DNA of 64,000 bases from Tigriopus japonicus (lineage: Eukaryota > Arthropoda > Copepoda > Harpacticoida > Harpacticidae): contig CM021317.1 of assembly GCA_010645155.1 (NCBI GenBank), forward strand, positions 11,597,636 to 11,661,635. The letters are read 5' to 3'. Below the pieces are notes generated by a model, which saw only the letters and a list, made by a program, of their open reading frames with translations, had not been told where the DNA came from and ran no database searches. The translations under genes and the position numbers were made by a program. Positions 36,159-47,361 of the stretch are shown here, piece by piece (positions within the stretch are counted from its first letter, which is position 1; each line of letters starts with the position of its first letter).

Positions 36159-39100
36159 CTCCTCACTTCACTTGCCAGGCGGCGAGTTCGTATTAAGACT
36201 ATTAATGAGTTGATCCGCCCACGGACATAATATGTACGTATACCTGCCGGAGCACCCGAATAATGGCTGCTTGTCTTAATTACATTTTCCGACAAAGGAC
36301 ATCATCATTACCCTCATCTTTGCCATTCGACTTGACTCGCGAGAGGCTCGAAAAAAGAAAGTTAGTCAAATTATGATTTGTGATGGGAGTCTTGATCAAA
36401 TACTGTGGATGAATTGTACAAAGAGTAAGATTCACGGGCAAAGACGAGAAATGAGCTGCGGATAATCCCACAAAGAGTTTCGGCAACTCTGTCGTCCTAA
36501 TCTCGAGATTAGCTCTTTAAAAGCATCGTGATGAGAATGGTGAGCTTCGAAGAATACGTACGTAGTTCACTCACCTTTGCACAGGAGATGAAATCTAAGT
36601 TTACTTTGAGCGGCATTTAAATTCGTCAAAGACCCAGGGGTGATAGACAAGTTTAAAGATCCTCAAGGGACGCCATTTATAGGAAGCCTACAACAACTCA
36701 TTAATCCCTTACAGGAGATGTCGTCCTAGAACAAGGTGTCCCTCTTGGGCCGTGTTTTGGGGATTGGAAAAAATGCCCATTTGGCTAACACATCATGTTA
36801 GACACGTCCATCACGGTTCTCTCAAGTCCCAACAATCGAGTCTTCTTTCGATAGCTTAAAGGATCATGATCAAACGAGCTCACTATGTTGGTACGTATCT
36901 AGTGCAATCCTTCAGATACGTGATTGATGTGCTGGAATTCCGACTTGGACAATGGAACGATTGCGGTAGTTGAACAACTATTACTAGTACGTACTACTGC
37001 CACCACTACCGGTACTCCAACCATTGATATCAACATCAAAGCTACTGTATTTCTGTACTTGATTCAGCACGACGATGGTCCATCTATTGTAGGTACATAC
37101 ACTACTTTAGAGACTCTCTGTGTACCCCCTCCCATTGCACTTGATTTGGCAGCATCGTTTTCAAATATCAGAGCATAAGTTTAGCTTTGAATGGAACAGC
37201 ATGTGGCATTGGAACTGTGGAATCAAATCAAACAACAACGAGAAATATGTTCACTATTTGTTGAACCACCGCCACAACTATTGCCACCAATAGTTACTAC
37301 TGTTTGGCGATTCCATCCATCCATCCATCCATTGAAACACGAACAGTGGCATTATTTGACGATGATCGGATCAACTAATTCATGAGAAACTCTCAACATG
37401 AAATGTCGATTATGAATGCCAATCCTGCGTACCTGAGCACCAGATGAAGAGTGGATTGGAATTTGAGGATCATCTGGACCGGAATGGCCGGGATTTGTTG
37501 ATGCAATTGCAACAAATCTAGCATAAATAATCCATTCATTTCATGAAGACGAACAAGGCATTATGTTCATCATCGGTCCAGATTGGACGTAAAGAGGGAT
37601 CCAGATTATGCAGGCATTCTTTCTCCTACTTTCCTTTGAAATTTGAAAGTCGGTCAGATCAAAGTTATGTTCGTCTCCTTCTTCGTCCATAGTACTTGCT
37701 TGCGTCCTGTAAGCCCAATGAGAATGATCATGATCATCATCATCATCAATGAAGGTCCAAAAAGATGCGTGTTTCGAAGTTCGAGGACAAGCGTTGGAAG
37801 ACCGATTCTGATATGAGATCTCAAAAAAATCACCCTTGATCCAATGACCCCAAGCCACATTGGAATGCAACTCGTTTGTGGCACTTGGGTACACTATTTG
37901 GAGGAAATGAGCAATTTTCTCCATGCTCAAAACCAAGGGGGCTCCCCTAGTTTCGGGATTTCAACCACTTGGACTGACTGACTGGTTTTGGTGAATCGTG
38001 CGTGCTTGCTTTCCCGTCATCAGCTGTTGCTCTCCCGAAGAGACTGAAGTTTCAGACTTGGTGGGGGTCATTTTCACCCTGGAAAAGCAAAGTTGGTCGT
38101 GCATTTATGGATCAAACAGGTGAGGGAAGGAATTTGTGGAATGCAAAGCTTGGTTTCTAATCTCCAACAACGCTTTAGGGCCGGAGCCTCACAGGAAACG
38201 CAGAGGCGACTGGCTGTAAAAGCCACATGAAAGCCTATTCACAGAAACAAAGACACCGAGGACTACTCATCTTTCGAATATACCTAGTCGAGCTTTTTTC
38301 AATTGTTTTCCACTTAGGGGTGCATTCTTTCAAACCCTCACATCTGCTCAGGCTTTCAAATCCTTCAAATCTACAACTTGAAAAACCCTCTTAACGTTGG
38401 TTGGAAAATGGCATACCATGAATATTAAGTGTTAATCTTTAGAGCCACGGTTGCAGACCCACAAAAAGGCAGCCACTGACTTTCCATGACAGGACAAGTC
38501 TTGTGATTCAAAAAAAAAGTCTATCTATCAAATCTTCCGAATACAAAGTTACTCGTCGAGGGAGCGGAGTACCATATACGGAGCAATTAAACCAAAGTTC
38601 GCGAGAGCGGTCCTGTGTAGTAGCTTCTCAAATACCCCCGAAGTTTAGACCAATGTGGATAGTATTCTCAATTACACCTGAGAGCTTCTGTGGAACTGGC
38701 CAGCGGTCAATAAAAGTTAATAAATGGTTTCAATGTGCACTACGGGAGGACACACGTGTTGTTTCTCCCCCGATGATCAACTTCCCCAGTAAGACGAGGT
38801 GTAAAGCCTCGGGTTCAAAATGGCCTTGAATTGAATCATTTTTAAGGTGTTAAGGGGCCAAGTGGATGAAAAAGGTTCGTTTCAAAAACTTGTTGTCCAA
38901 TCGAGTTTGGGAAAGCGTGCTTCTTCGATGATTTTCGATTTCAGTTCACCTACCAATGGCGAAGTCATACTTATACGGTACAATCAGCACCATTTGGCAA
39001 CGTGATGGATACCCATTCAAGATCGCGGCCGTGAAAGAACACTTGTGCCTGTCGGAGAGCTAAGTTAACGTGGTGGTTGGTTGGTTGTCTGGATGATTAT

Positions 39101-39468
39101 TATAGTGATGGTTCTATTATACCCATGGCTCTGAACCTCTTCTTGGGCAGCTACCATTTTTCGGCCTTGGCCATCAGATGGTAGACACACGTTTGCTCAA
39201 TGATTGAGGTGCCAGAGAATAAAAGACAGGTGGTCACTCACAACTCGCAAAGAATACAATTGCTTCTAATGCATGAAGATGACTTCTAGAAACAAAATGA
39301 GAAGTCTTTTCAAACAACAGCCCCTTTGAAAGAGCTCGCCGAACCCTCACAACCTGATAGATTACGTAAAAGAGTTGAATAGCATCCAAGATTATTTTAA
39401 GAAGGATTTCATGATTTTTGCGATCTGGTCTTCAGAATTTGTTTTTGTTTTCCTGAAAAAAGCATAAA
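32660..39468. other. Large non-coding interval
   Basis: About 6.8 kb, no supportable gene. Two direct CSL-consensus motifs, TGTGGGAA (33226-33233) and TGTGAGAA (33243-33250), lie 9 bp apart. It also has (GA)n at 36126-36157 and a TACGTACGTA palindrome at 36555-36564. A 126-codon ATG frame on the minus strand ending at 37541 is open but without domain signal. Confidence 0.35.
36126..36157. repeat. (GA)n microsatellite
   Basis: About 15 dinucleotide units. Confidence 0.9.
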
Positions 39469-39663
39469 NNNNNNNNNNNNNNNNNNNNNNNNNNNNNNNN
39501 NNNNNNNNNNNNNNNNNNNNNNNNNNNNNNNNNNNNNNNNNNNNNNNNNNNNNNNNNNNNNNNNNNNNNNNNNNNNNNNNNNNNNNNNNNNNNNNNNNNN
39601 NNNNNNNNNNNNNNNNNNNNNNNNNNNNNNNNNNNNNNNNNNNNNNNNNNNNNNNNNNNNNNN
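39469..39663. other. Assembly gap (195 N) between two copies of the same 33 bp
   Basis: The gap is an unbroken run of N. The 33 bases immediately before it (39436-39468, AATTTGTTTTTG...AGCATAAA) recur exactly at 39693-39725, just after it. Either a local tandem or inserted repeat was left unresolved, or the scaffolder duplicated the same read end on both sides. Confidence 0.95.
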
Positions 39664-40112
39664 ATCATTGACGGTTTTACCATCGACCTCAAAATTTGTT
39701 TTTGTTTTCCTGAAAAAAGCATAAAGCATCAAAAATAATGTCTATATTACCAAAAGTAGAGAGCATTTTTGAGATGATAGGTTTTTTAACTATATTTAAA
39801 AACAAAAACCAGGTGGAGTTAGGGGATTCGTCATCATCCAAATCTGGTGGTCTCTTCCATCCCCATCATTATGTTTAAGCAGTAGAATTGAAAGTGAAGA
39901 AAAGATCTTCAGTCAACTGACTGATGATTGATAAAGATCAAGAACTCTCCCAAACTTTCCTAGACTACCGGTCCCTTTGTGTCCCATGGCGAGAGAATAC
40001 TCGCCCTTGAACAGGAAAAGGACCTTGCTAAAATCATAGACATAGAAACTCGTCGGCCGTAGGGTTGCTGGTTTCAAACATGGCGTATAAGAAATTTAAA
40101 ATTTTGAACTAA

Positions 40113-40418
40113 TTAACCTATAATGAGCATACAGTACATCGGACATGAATACCTGATACCTAGACCAATTGGAGCAACAGTTTTGGTCTTTATGCAATTC
40201 GATGACCTTTGCTTCTTTGGTACACTAACCATGTAAAAACCACAGGTCTCCTCTGAATCAAAACGCTTCTTCTTTGGAAGAACCGAAAGTGATTGGCGAC
40301 CCCAACAGAGCGGGCGACATTTGGCGTATGCTTCCGTCCGTTTGATATGTTTCATTCTTCCAGAGGGACTCTTTTGAGATGTCTTATCGTCAAATTCTAT
40401 CAGCTCTATCTTGGACAT
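40113..40418 (-). CDS. Hypothetical small basic protein (tentative)
   Basis: A 101-codon frame from ATG 40418 to TAA, with protein-like composition (MSKIELIEFDDKTSQKS, a cluster of Lys/Arg such as LPKKKRF, six cysteines). There is no signal peptide, membrane helix or domain that I recognise, and no splice partner is required. It could be a real small gene, an exon of a larger one, or chance. Codon composition is unremarkable and the stretch is not repeated elsewhere in the window. Confidence 0.25.
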   Translation of the reverse strand: MSKIELIEFDDKTSQKSPSGRMKHIKRTEAYAKCRPLCWGRQSLSVLPKKKRFDSEETCGFYMVSVPKKQRSSNCIKTKTVAPIGLGIRYSCPMYCMLIIG

Positions 40419-41439
40419 CGGATCTCCTTTTTGGGACGCAAGTGAGCGGAAACCTGACCAATTTTACATGTCAACCACGCATTTCAAAGATCTGTTGTCA
40501 GGAAAATTATTACTTCGCTTCCCCCAAAGTCAGTCCTCCAATTGGGACAAGTCACTAGTGTGTACTCTCTGTGCGTCTCTGAGAAATCTACCAAGGCCAT
40601 AAAGGCCACTACATTCAACGCATTTGCCAGGAGGTATCGTTCCATCGACCGTTGGAAACGGTTAAGTGATCGGGTGTTGTCGTCGGTCCCATTGATGATA
40701 TTGTCTCAGGACATTGCTAGCCAAGGATGATCTGCTCTCATCCATTGAAGTACAGCACAGCATATTACTGCACGCCAGGGCATGTGTAGTAAGTAGTCGG
40801 TGTTGTAAGTACCATATGGGTTTTGAACTCGGGTATTGTCCGCGCGAAATGGTGGAACGAGATGAAAGGCAAAAGCCGCCAATTCTGTTCCAATTGATGA
40901 GGGTGCCGAAACGCTACTACTTCAGAGGATTCGAATCGGTGCACATGTTCTCCTGAAGATGTACGTACGTATGTACACGTAGAATGAGGTGCCTTCCACG
41001 TCCGTTCTGTTCAATACCTACTCAAGTGGGACGAGCTCTCCTGGTCGTCTTAGGTGATTGAGCAATAATAATATATATCCTGGATGAAGAGGACAGAGAG
41101 CTCACTGAGCTTGTTTGATTTGCCTCATTTCATCCTTGAGTTGAAGAGGAAAATGGACGGAGGCTTTACTTGCGGTCCAGTGAATCGCTTTCAAGACCAC
41201 GATTTTCAATCCCTCTTCATCCACAAGAAGTTGGAGATTATTGGAGGTCTTACAAAGTGAATTATGGATGTTGAACATCTTGAATATCGACGGCAAATCA
41301 AACAGATTCCCTTTGAAATCGAGACCTACATATAAATGTACGTACATTCACCCGCGTTCTCCGCGTTGTCAAGTCTCACGTTGCACCGCTCAATGAGATG
41401 TGATCATCATGATCCTTTTTGTGGGACAACTTCGAAAAT

Positions 41440-41834
41440 ATGCGCGAACATCGTCGTAAATCCAAGTCCACACATTTCAATGTCTCTTTCCAAATCAGCG
41501 AAGAGATTTTAGATCTGCACCACATTCCGGGAATTAACATTCGAATCCATAAGTTAACCGGAGTTAATGTTTCGCCTCGTCTCAATGAGTTGATGCGAGA
41601 TCCACTAGGTTACACAGACACCAGTCCAGTGTTTTTTACTTGGTCGGACCTGATGTTTTTTGACGCATCACGTCAAATTTTCGTTAGGATGTTGTGCCTC
41701 AAATTGAACTACGATTATCCTTACGGGGGATTCCAGACAGTAAGTTATGCTTTTACTGAGTTTGGTGCGTGTAGATACCATTTTTAAGTGCATTCCAGTG
41801 TCTATTGTTTCGTTCAAAGGACCAGAGATGTTGA
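41440..41834 (+). CDS. Hypothetical two-exon protein (tentative)
   Basis: ATG 41440 opens exactly 100 codons to a textbook donor (ACA|gtaagt at 41739/41740). Splicing to an acceptor at 41797-41798 (ttccag) adds 11 residues (CLLFRSKDQRC) and a TGA, giving 111 residues. The protein has an ordered look (FNVSFQISEEILDLHHIPGI, PRLNELMRDPLGYTD, FFTWSDLMFFDAS) but I recognise no family. An additional upstream exon is possible because the frame extends 5' of the ATG. Confidence 0.3.
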
Positions 41835-41839
41835 TGACT

Positions 41840-41872
41840 GTGATGATGATGATGACGACGACGACGACGACG
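41840..41872. repeat. (GAT/GAC)n microsatellite
   Basis: A mixed run of gat then gac trinucleotides just downstream of the tentative two-exon gene. Confidence 0.85.
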
Positions 41873-42293
41873 CCCTGCTAACAGGCTCACAAAGACCCAA
41901 ATTGAAAGGATGTTCCCGGTTGGACACGACCTAATAAAACGTCATAAACAAACACTGGGTGAACTTCATGCACAGATTCAGGGTTTGTTTTCGTTGTCTT
42001 TGGTATGCCATGGCATTCTTTCTGTAGCCACAACAAATTTTGAGCATGAGGTGCTTGCTCAGTTTCAAACTTTACAGTGTGTATGTGTGTGTGCTCTTGA
42101 AGTGATCCGGGCATGTGGTCAACACACATTCCAGAAGGACATTAGTTGAGTACAAGTCGATGAAGTGGTTCGAAGATATAGCAAATGAGCGGAAAAAGAA
42201 AATGACCTTTTAGATAGATAAGACTACGGGCATTGGCCGATGGCCCCCCTCAAAAAACAACTTGGCAGAGCTCAATTAAGAATTGGTACAACG

Positions 42294-42341
42294 TTTATTT
42301 ATCACAGTCTATATTGAGGATTATGAGATCGATGGGAAGAC
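42294..42341 (-). promoter_or_regulatory. GY-box, K-box and poly(A) signal of the Bearded-like gene
   Basis: Reading the mRNA strand: GTCTTCC (42341-42335), the GY-box complementary to the miR-7 seed; then CTGTGATA (42307-42300), the K-box 8-mer; immediately followed by AATAAA (42299-42294). All lie 43-90 nt after the stop. The K-box and poly(A) signal abut, so the mature 3' UTR would be very short and still contain both motifs. Confidence 0.65.
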
Positions 42342-42383
42342 AGATATTTGAACTGACAATGGACAAGGGATCGGGAGCTCCTT

Positions 42384-43046
42384 TTAGAAGCCACTCTTTT
42401 TCATCAGTGACGCCAGGTCGATTAAAGTGTTGGGAGGCTTTGGCAATGGAACCCTTTCATCATCCTGCTGATCAAGCACGAAGGCTGGTTGAGTATCAAA
42501 GACATTCCAGAAGGCAACAGGTGAGGAGCATCTTGAGGATGACGAGCTATTCGAGGCAGAGGATGACGAGGAAGACTCCAGAGAACATGTCTCTTCATCC
42601 GGAACGTCGTAGGATTCCAATCTGAATCTGCCCAGAGGGGTCTTGGGTGGCAGGGGCAGGATATCTCGAGAGCCAGGCAACTGCATTTTGATCGGAGATT
42701 GATTAACTCTTTGCTCCTCCAGCCATTGTTGCTCGAGAAGTTCGTTGAGACGGTTTTCGGCCGTCTCGCGCTCGTGATCGAAGCCATCCGTTGTGTAGCT
42801 GACAACTTCCAGCCTCTCCATGGATTGATCGGACAGATGCTGGACGTGATCTTGGAATCGCCGATCATCAAAACGGGAGTAGAAGTCCTCGAGTTCGTTC
42901 CAGAAGCGATTGAGGTTGATTCGAGCAACCGAGGTTAGTTTCCGCGAGAGTCGAGGACGCATTGGGCGTTTATAGGACCGTAATGGGACTTCAAGATCCT
43001 CAGCCATATTGGTATGACTGGTTTCAAAAGTCAGCTGTTTCACCAT
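42384..43046 (-). CDS. Bearded-family-like protein candidate in the E(spl) cluster
   Basis: ATG 43046 opens 220 residues to the stop at 42384. The frame stays open 75 codons further 5' without another ATG, so an upstream spliced exon cannot be excluded. Residues about 24-48 are strongly basic (RSYKRPMRPRLSRKLTSVAR). Residues 98-105 read NRLNELLE, matching the Bearded-family NxANExLE motif at all fixed positions but one; its NxxN core is the Neuralized-binding signature. KTPLGRF (135-141) resembles the RTxxGTF part of the next Bearded motif, in the correct order. A serine run (158-171) and a C-terminal NTLIDLASLMKKSGF follow. Bearded proteins inhibit the E3 ligase Neuralized and so Delta endocytosis in Notch signalling. 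Location between E(spl) genes, a K-box and GY-box 3' UTR and an upstream CSL pair support this. The protein similarity alone is weak. Confidence 0.6.
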   Translation of the reverse strand: MVKQLTFETSHTNMAEDLEVPLRSYKRPMRPRLSRKLTSVARINLNRFWNELEDFYSRFDDRRFQDHVQHLSDQSMERLEVVSYTTDGFDHERETAENRLNELLEQQWLEEQRVNQSPIKMQLPGSRDILPLPPKTPLGRFRLESYDVPDEETCSLESSSSSSASNSSSSSRCSSPVAFWNVFDTQPAFVLDQQDDERVPLPKPPNTLIDLASLMKKSGF

Positions 43047-44033
43047 GCTGGTTGTTGTGATTCTCGTTTGTTGTTGTTGAATTTGACAGAGGATGCGATT
43101 CGAGGTGTTGTCCAACCCAGGGTTTGTTTCAGAATGATTCTCGCTTTCTGACCCTCCCTCATGGAAAATAACTAACCTCTCCTTGTCGAGTCTACACGTA
43201 CGTCTGTATCTCCTGTATCTGTTGGGAAGATCATGGGAAAGGTGATTCTTGTTTATGTTCGCAGTAGCCAACCAGACCCACGAACTTGGCGAGGGCGAGC
43301 TCGTCGATTGTCCATTCCCTCGTTTCGTGTCGTGTTTCTCGTTGGTGGGGATCGCTTCTCTTCGCCCTTCTTCTTTTCTTCTACCTTCACTACTTCACCC
43401 TTCCTGCATTTGGCAGTCTTCGCGCCAAAGAGACGGAGAAAATGGGATAGCCGATAACCATTGGTCGAAAACGCGGGAGAAAGCGCGGGAGCGACAATCT
43501 TTGGCACTCATTTGGCACCAATCTCCTAATATCAAGATCTCGATTGGATTTGCATGTCCTTGAAACAATCCAACTCAGTCGGAATTATTCAGAACAATTA
43601 TCGCTTATCTCGTTCCAACAAGTTGCCACTTGTGGTGGGAGAGGACCTAATCAAGTGCTCCCAAGACAATTAGTAGTACTAGTACGTGTTTCTCAGGACC
43701 GACTTGGGTGCTCCTGCCTGCTGCCAAGTCAACACTTGGTCGTCTTGTGACAACATTTCGTTAGTTGGCCTGACTTGGGGTCGTAAAAGCCATGTTGACT
43801 CTCGATATCAGTCCGACAACTCTGTTCTTGACGACCATGGGCTTGGTGCTCATGGTGGCCAGATAAGGAGACCTCCCTCCCTCCCTCCTCTTTCCTTCCC
43901 CAACTTTTCTTCTCCAGCGTTGGTGTTGGCTCATCATGGAGGGAGGACGAGAAGGATGATCATGATCATGGCCAAGTCAGAGCAACAACCCAGCTTGTAT
44001 GTACAACCTATTAGCTCCTCTTTCTTTTAAGAT

Positions 44034-44107
44034 CGTGAGAAAGCGATCTTGAAGTCGTTCTCACCTCTCTTCATTTCTACATATGTCAGCTCATTCCGGG
44101 CACCTGT
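44034..44107. promoter_or_regulatory. Su(H) paired site plus proneural E-box (SPS+A) upstream of the Bearded-like gene
   Basis: CGTGAGAA (44034-44041), 16 bp, then TTCTCACC (44058-44065): head-to-head CSL half-sites, the second deviating only at its last base. CACCTGT (44101-44107) reads ACAGGTG on the other strand, fitting RCAGSTG, and lies 35 bp further out. SPS plus A-site is the architecture reported for Notch-responsive E(spl) enhancers. It lies about 990 bp 5' of the chosen ATG. Confidence 0.6.
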
Positions 44108-46696
44108 GTGACCTCGCGAGTCGTGAACTACCCACTCTAAACCGACCCACCCAAGGGTGACACGGCTCGAGTTACTCTTTGGGTCGAATTTCGCCCATGA
44201 GCCATGAACAATTGAGCGACACCACGAGCATGCGTTGTATGACGAGAGAAAGAAAAGGTCTTGGGTTCATTGAATTGCATCCAAACAAGTCAGCGAAAAT
44301 GGTCATCCGTCCCTCGAGCCGCCGAGTTTTTCAAGGAAAATTCAAACGACATGCTGGCTGACCCTTGGCCTCCTCAAGAAGTCAAATGAGGACATTTTTT
44401 GTGTCCGATGATTCCAAGAACTGAGCGGACGGGAGACAGACACTTTGATGATTGTCGATGAACTCTCGAGCGTAAGATCAACAATCCACATTGGATCAGT
44501 CAAGATTGGCAATGTCACGGATGATCTAGTCTATTCTTGTCGCGTTGTTTTTGTTCCTGATAGATGTGTGATTGACTGCATACATGTACAGGTTTGCCGC
44601 TCAGGCCCAAATTTAAATAGAAATGGGTCGAAATAGTCCGAGGCTTGTTTGAATAAAGCGCAATGTGTTCAATGTATGTATTAACGAACCTGTTTGTGTC
44701 AGCATATTTTCAAACGAAATAGTTTTCTTCGCGGAAAAAAAGTTCAAGAGGGAACCAAGACATAGAAGGGGAAAAAGAGTACTGACCTCAATGGGTGACT
44801 GTCTCCATAAAACTGGTTTTCACCCCTTTTCCTTCCACGACTTGGAAATTGTGCTGAACTAGCTGGAAATGTGATGACGCACCATATGTGTGAATTGGAC
44901 CTAAAAACATGGTCTCACTCACTTCATCATGTGGCTCTTATGAAAAAGCACAAGAGAGCAAACACCACTTTTTATATAAGATCCAAGAAATAAATGCCGA
45001 GCTGGATTCTGATTTCTACTTCGCAGGCACGTCGTGTTTTAGGGAAGGGCTTATTGTTTTACGTACGTAAATGACAATTTTAGCATATTTTTTTAGCAAA
45101 TGGATGTTTGTTTTCTCTTCATAAAACAATGTCTTCCATTACGTAGCAATTTCCCGTCGAGGCCAAAAAAAAAAATCAGAAGATTATCTTGGTCCGGAAG
45201 TTTGCTCTGATTGAAATCCATCCAAATTGGAGTTGGTCCAATGAACACAGATGTAATAATCCCGCTGTTCGAGATGCAACTATTTATTTCCCCGTCAAAT
45301 CCCTCGAAGGGAGCACAAGTTAAGTACAAAGGTAAAACAATACACCTAAGACTACGTAAGGCCCACCAAACCAACGACTTAAGTGGAAACGCCAAAAACA
45401 CGTCTTGTGTAATTTGACCAAGAAGAATCAGTCATTCTCGCATTCCAGCACATTATTGATGTCCATGAATCTATACTTGAGCCAGAAATGATCATTCTTA
45501 TATTGGAGGGTGCAGTCATTACATAATCCAGACACAGTAGCATTTATGTTAAGGTAGTTGTGCATACAGCTTAGTTGTTATGAAGCTTTTCCTTTGGGCC
45601 GTGCAAAGATACGAGTACTAGATATTACACTAGGGAATCAAAAAACTAGGTATGAGCGCTTAAGATGAAATACAATTTTCCAACAGACGTTCTTATTTTC
45701 AATTAAAAAGATTAAAGCAAAATAAGAAGGCTTTTTAAACAAAAAACCTTGCCAACTAACAACACACGGCTTAACAGAAGTATCAACAGTATAGAGATAT
45801 TTTCGTTCCTTTAGGTGCGTAAGCTCTGATTCATGCCTAGTAAAAGTAAAGTAAATGTTTCTGGAAAAGACAGAATTCATGACTTCTTTCACCGACAACG
45901 AGTGTGATGTACTCCTCTAGAAATCTGTTAACGGTTGAGCATCGATGTACTCATGCCAAACATTGCTGGTTGACCACTCATTGGTTCGCTTCGCATTCAC
46001 TATTCACTCGACTGATTGAGTTGAATGAGCCAAACAGAATCCACTTTTTTGTCCAGTGAATTCGAGCATGAAACCGTCCCCTTTTGGAAATGTGGAAGTC
46101 ATGAATGCTTGTCCCCATTGCAACACTGTTTGTACAGACAATGTATAGAACATGGAAACGTGTCAATGTGAATGATATCAGAACGTTTCTGGATCCATTA
46201 CGATTGAGGAAAAAGCCGGAATATCCGAGTGCTGGAGTGGATTCCAAGCTTGGACATCCTTTAGCGCTTTATTTCATCATTGCGAAACCTTAAATCAAGT
46301 TCCGAGCACACAAGATTAGCAAAGACATAAATATATTCAACAAGATCACATGTGATGCTCTTTGGGATGAATGTGGTTTTGTTAAAAAGAAATATTATGT
46401 TCTTCTGGAACATTCGAACAATGTCTAAACTTTCATAAAGTTTTAGATGTGATGAATGCCAAGAGAAAGGGAGAAAGGGTTAAAGGATCAGAAATAATAA
46501 AACAAAACTATCATTATATCTGGTGTCGATTCAGAATTTTTCTATGATGCAATCTTCACCCACTTAGATGTGCTTAAATTTGATCAATTATATTCTTGGG
46601 GATCGAACATCATCGGTGGACTCGAGTCGTCAACTGCTGAAGTACGCTGAAAGATGCAAGGGCAGGAAACTCTACAAGGCCTGCCTGCCTCATGGC
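44108..46696. other. Non-coding spacer
   Basis: About 2.6 kb with no supportable gene. It includes the perfect palindrome TTTACGTACGTAAA near 45058. The remaining open frames are short and lack domains. Confidence 0.35.
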
Positions 46697-47361
46697 TAGG
46701 GGTGCAGATTTCTGGCAAATAAAACATGCTTTTTAGGCTCGAAAATGGCATAAGAGCACATCCAAAATGACAGTTAAAATAGTGCATAGAGAATAAGATG
46801 ACAATAAAAATGGCAAATAGATACGAAAAATTGCGAAAAGCATGGCAAAAATTGTCAATAATTTCGCAAAATGAGCATAATGTCTCGTTAAAATTAAAAT
46901 GGAATGCAAGTTTATGAACAGTTAAGAGGAAATATATCTATTCCATTGAATAATAAATATATCCCTGACCAAATCTGATCTGAAATTACTTTTCTTTGTA
47001 TTTTTGAGCAAAAATGATTTTTTTTCTTCGTTTTGCTTAGAAACAGGCTATTTTTTTATCAATTTGCTCAAACAGACAAAAAATATTTTTTGCTTTTACT
47101 AGCCCAAAAAGACAAGTTTTGCATTTATTTGCCACAAAAAAAACAAGTTTTGCATTTATTTGCCACAAAAAAAACAAGTTTTGCATTTATTTGCCACAAA
47201 AAAGACAAGTTTTGCATTTATTTGCAGCAAAAAAGACAAGTTTTGCATTTATTTGCCACAAAAATGGGAAGTAAAATAAAAATGGCAAATGAATTTCAAA
47301 AGCTAGCAAAAAATATATATTTTTGGGCATAAAGTCTTATTTGCCTGAAATCTGCAGCCCA
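46697..47361. mobile_element. AT-rich element, second copy of the GTGCAGATTT family
   Basis: It starts TAGGGGTGCAGATTTCTGGCAAATAAAACATG and ends CTTATTTGCCTGAAATCTGCAGCCCA in inverted orientation, about 665 bp. It shares with 15101-17021 the ends, the left-interior sequence (aaaatgagcat..atgt.tc, ggaatg.aagt.tatgaaca) and a right-side tandem array. It lacks the nested insertion. The flanking target duplication is eroded or absent (TCATGGC versus TCGTGGT), suggesting an older insertion. It has no coding capacity. Confidence 0.75.
47109..47261. repeat. Tandem array, about 30 bp unit
   Basis: About five units of the form ACAAGTTTTGCATTTATTTG plus CCACAAAAAA, in the same relative position as the 31 bp array at 16831 in the related element, but with a diverged unit. 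Confidence 0.85.

Noticed and set aside
37541..37924. 126-residue ATG frame on the minus strand (MEKIAHFLQIVYPS start)
   Set aside because: Open and somewhat protein-like, but includes a simple GAT/CAT repeat and lacks any domain or regulatory context. Transcript data would be needed.
41102..41347. 81-residue ATG frame on the minus strand, divergent from the tentative gene at 41440
   Set aside because: Looks mildly coding but is short and unrecognised; it could be an exon following a tatgtag acceptor. Left out for lack of support.
47033..47332. A 99-codon frame with repeated CHKK/FAFI-type segments, looking like a repeat protein
   Set aside because: It is the translation of the AT-rich tandem array within a mobile element.
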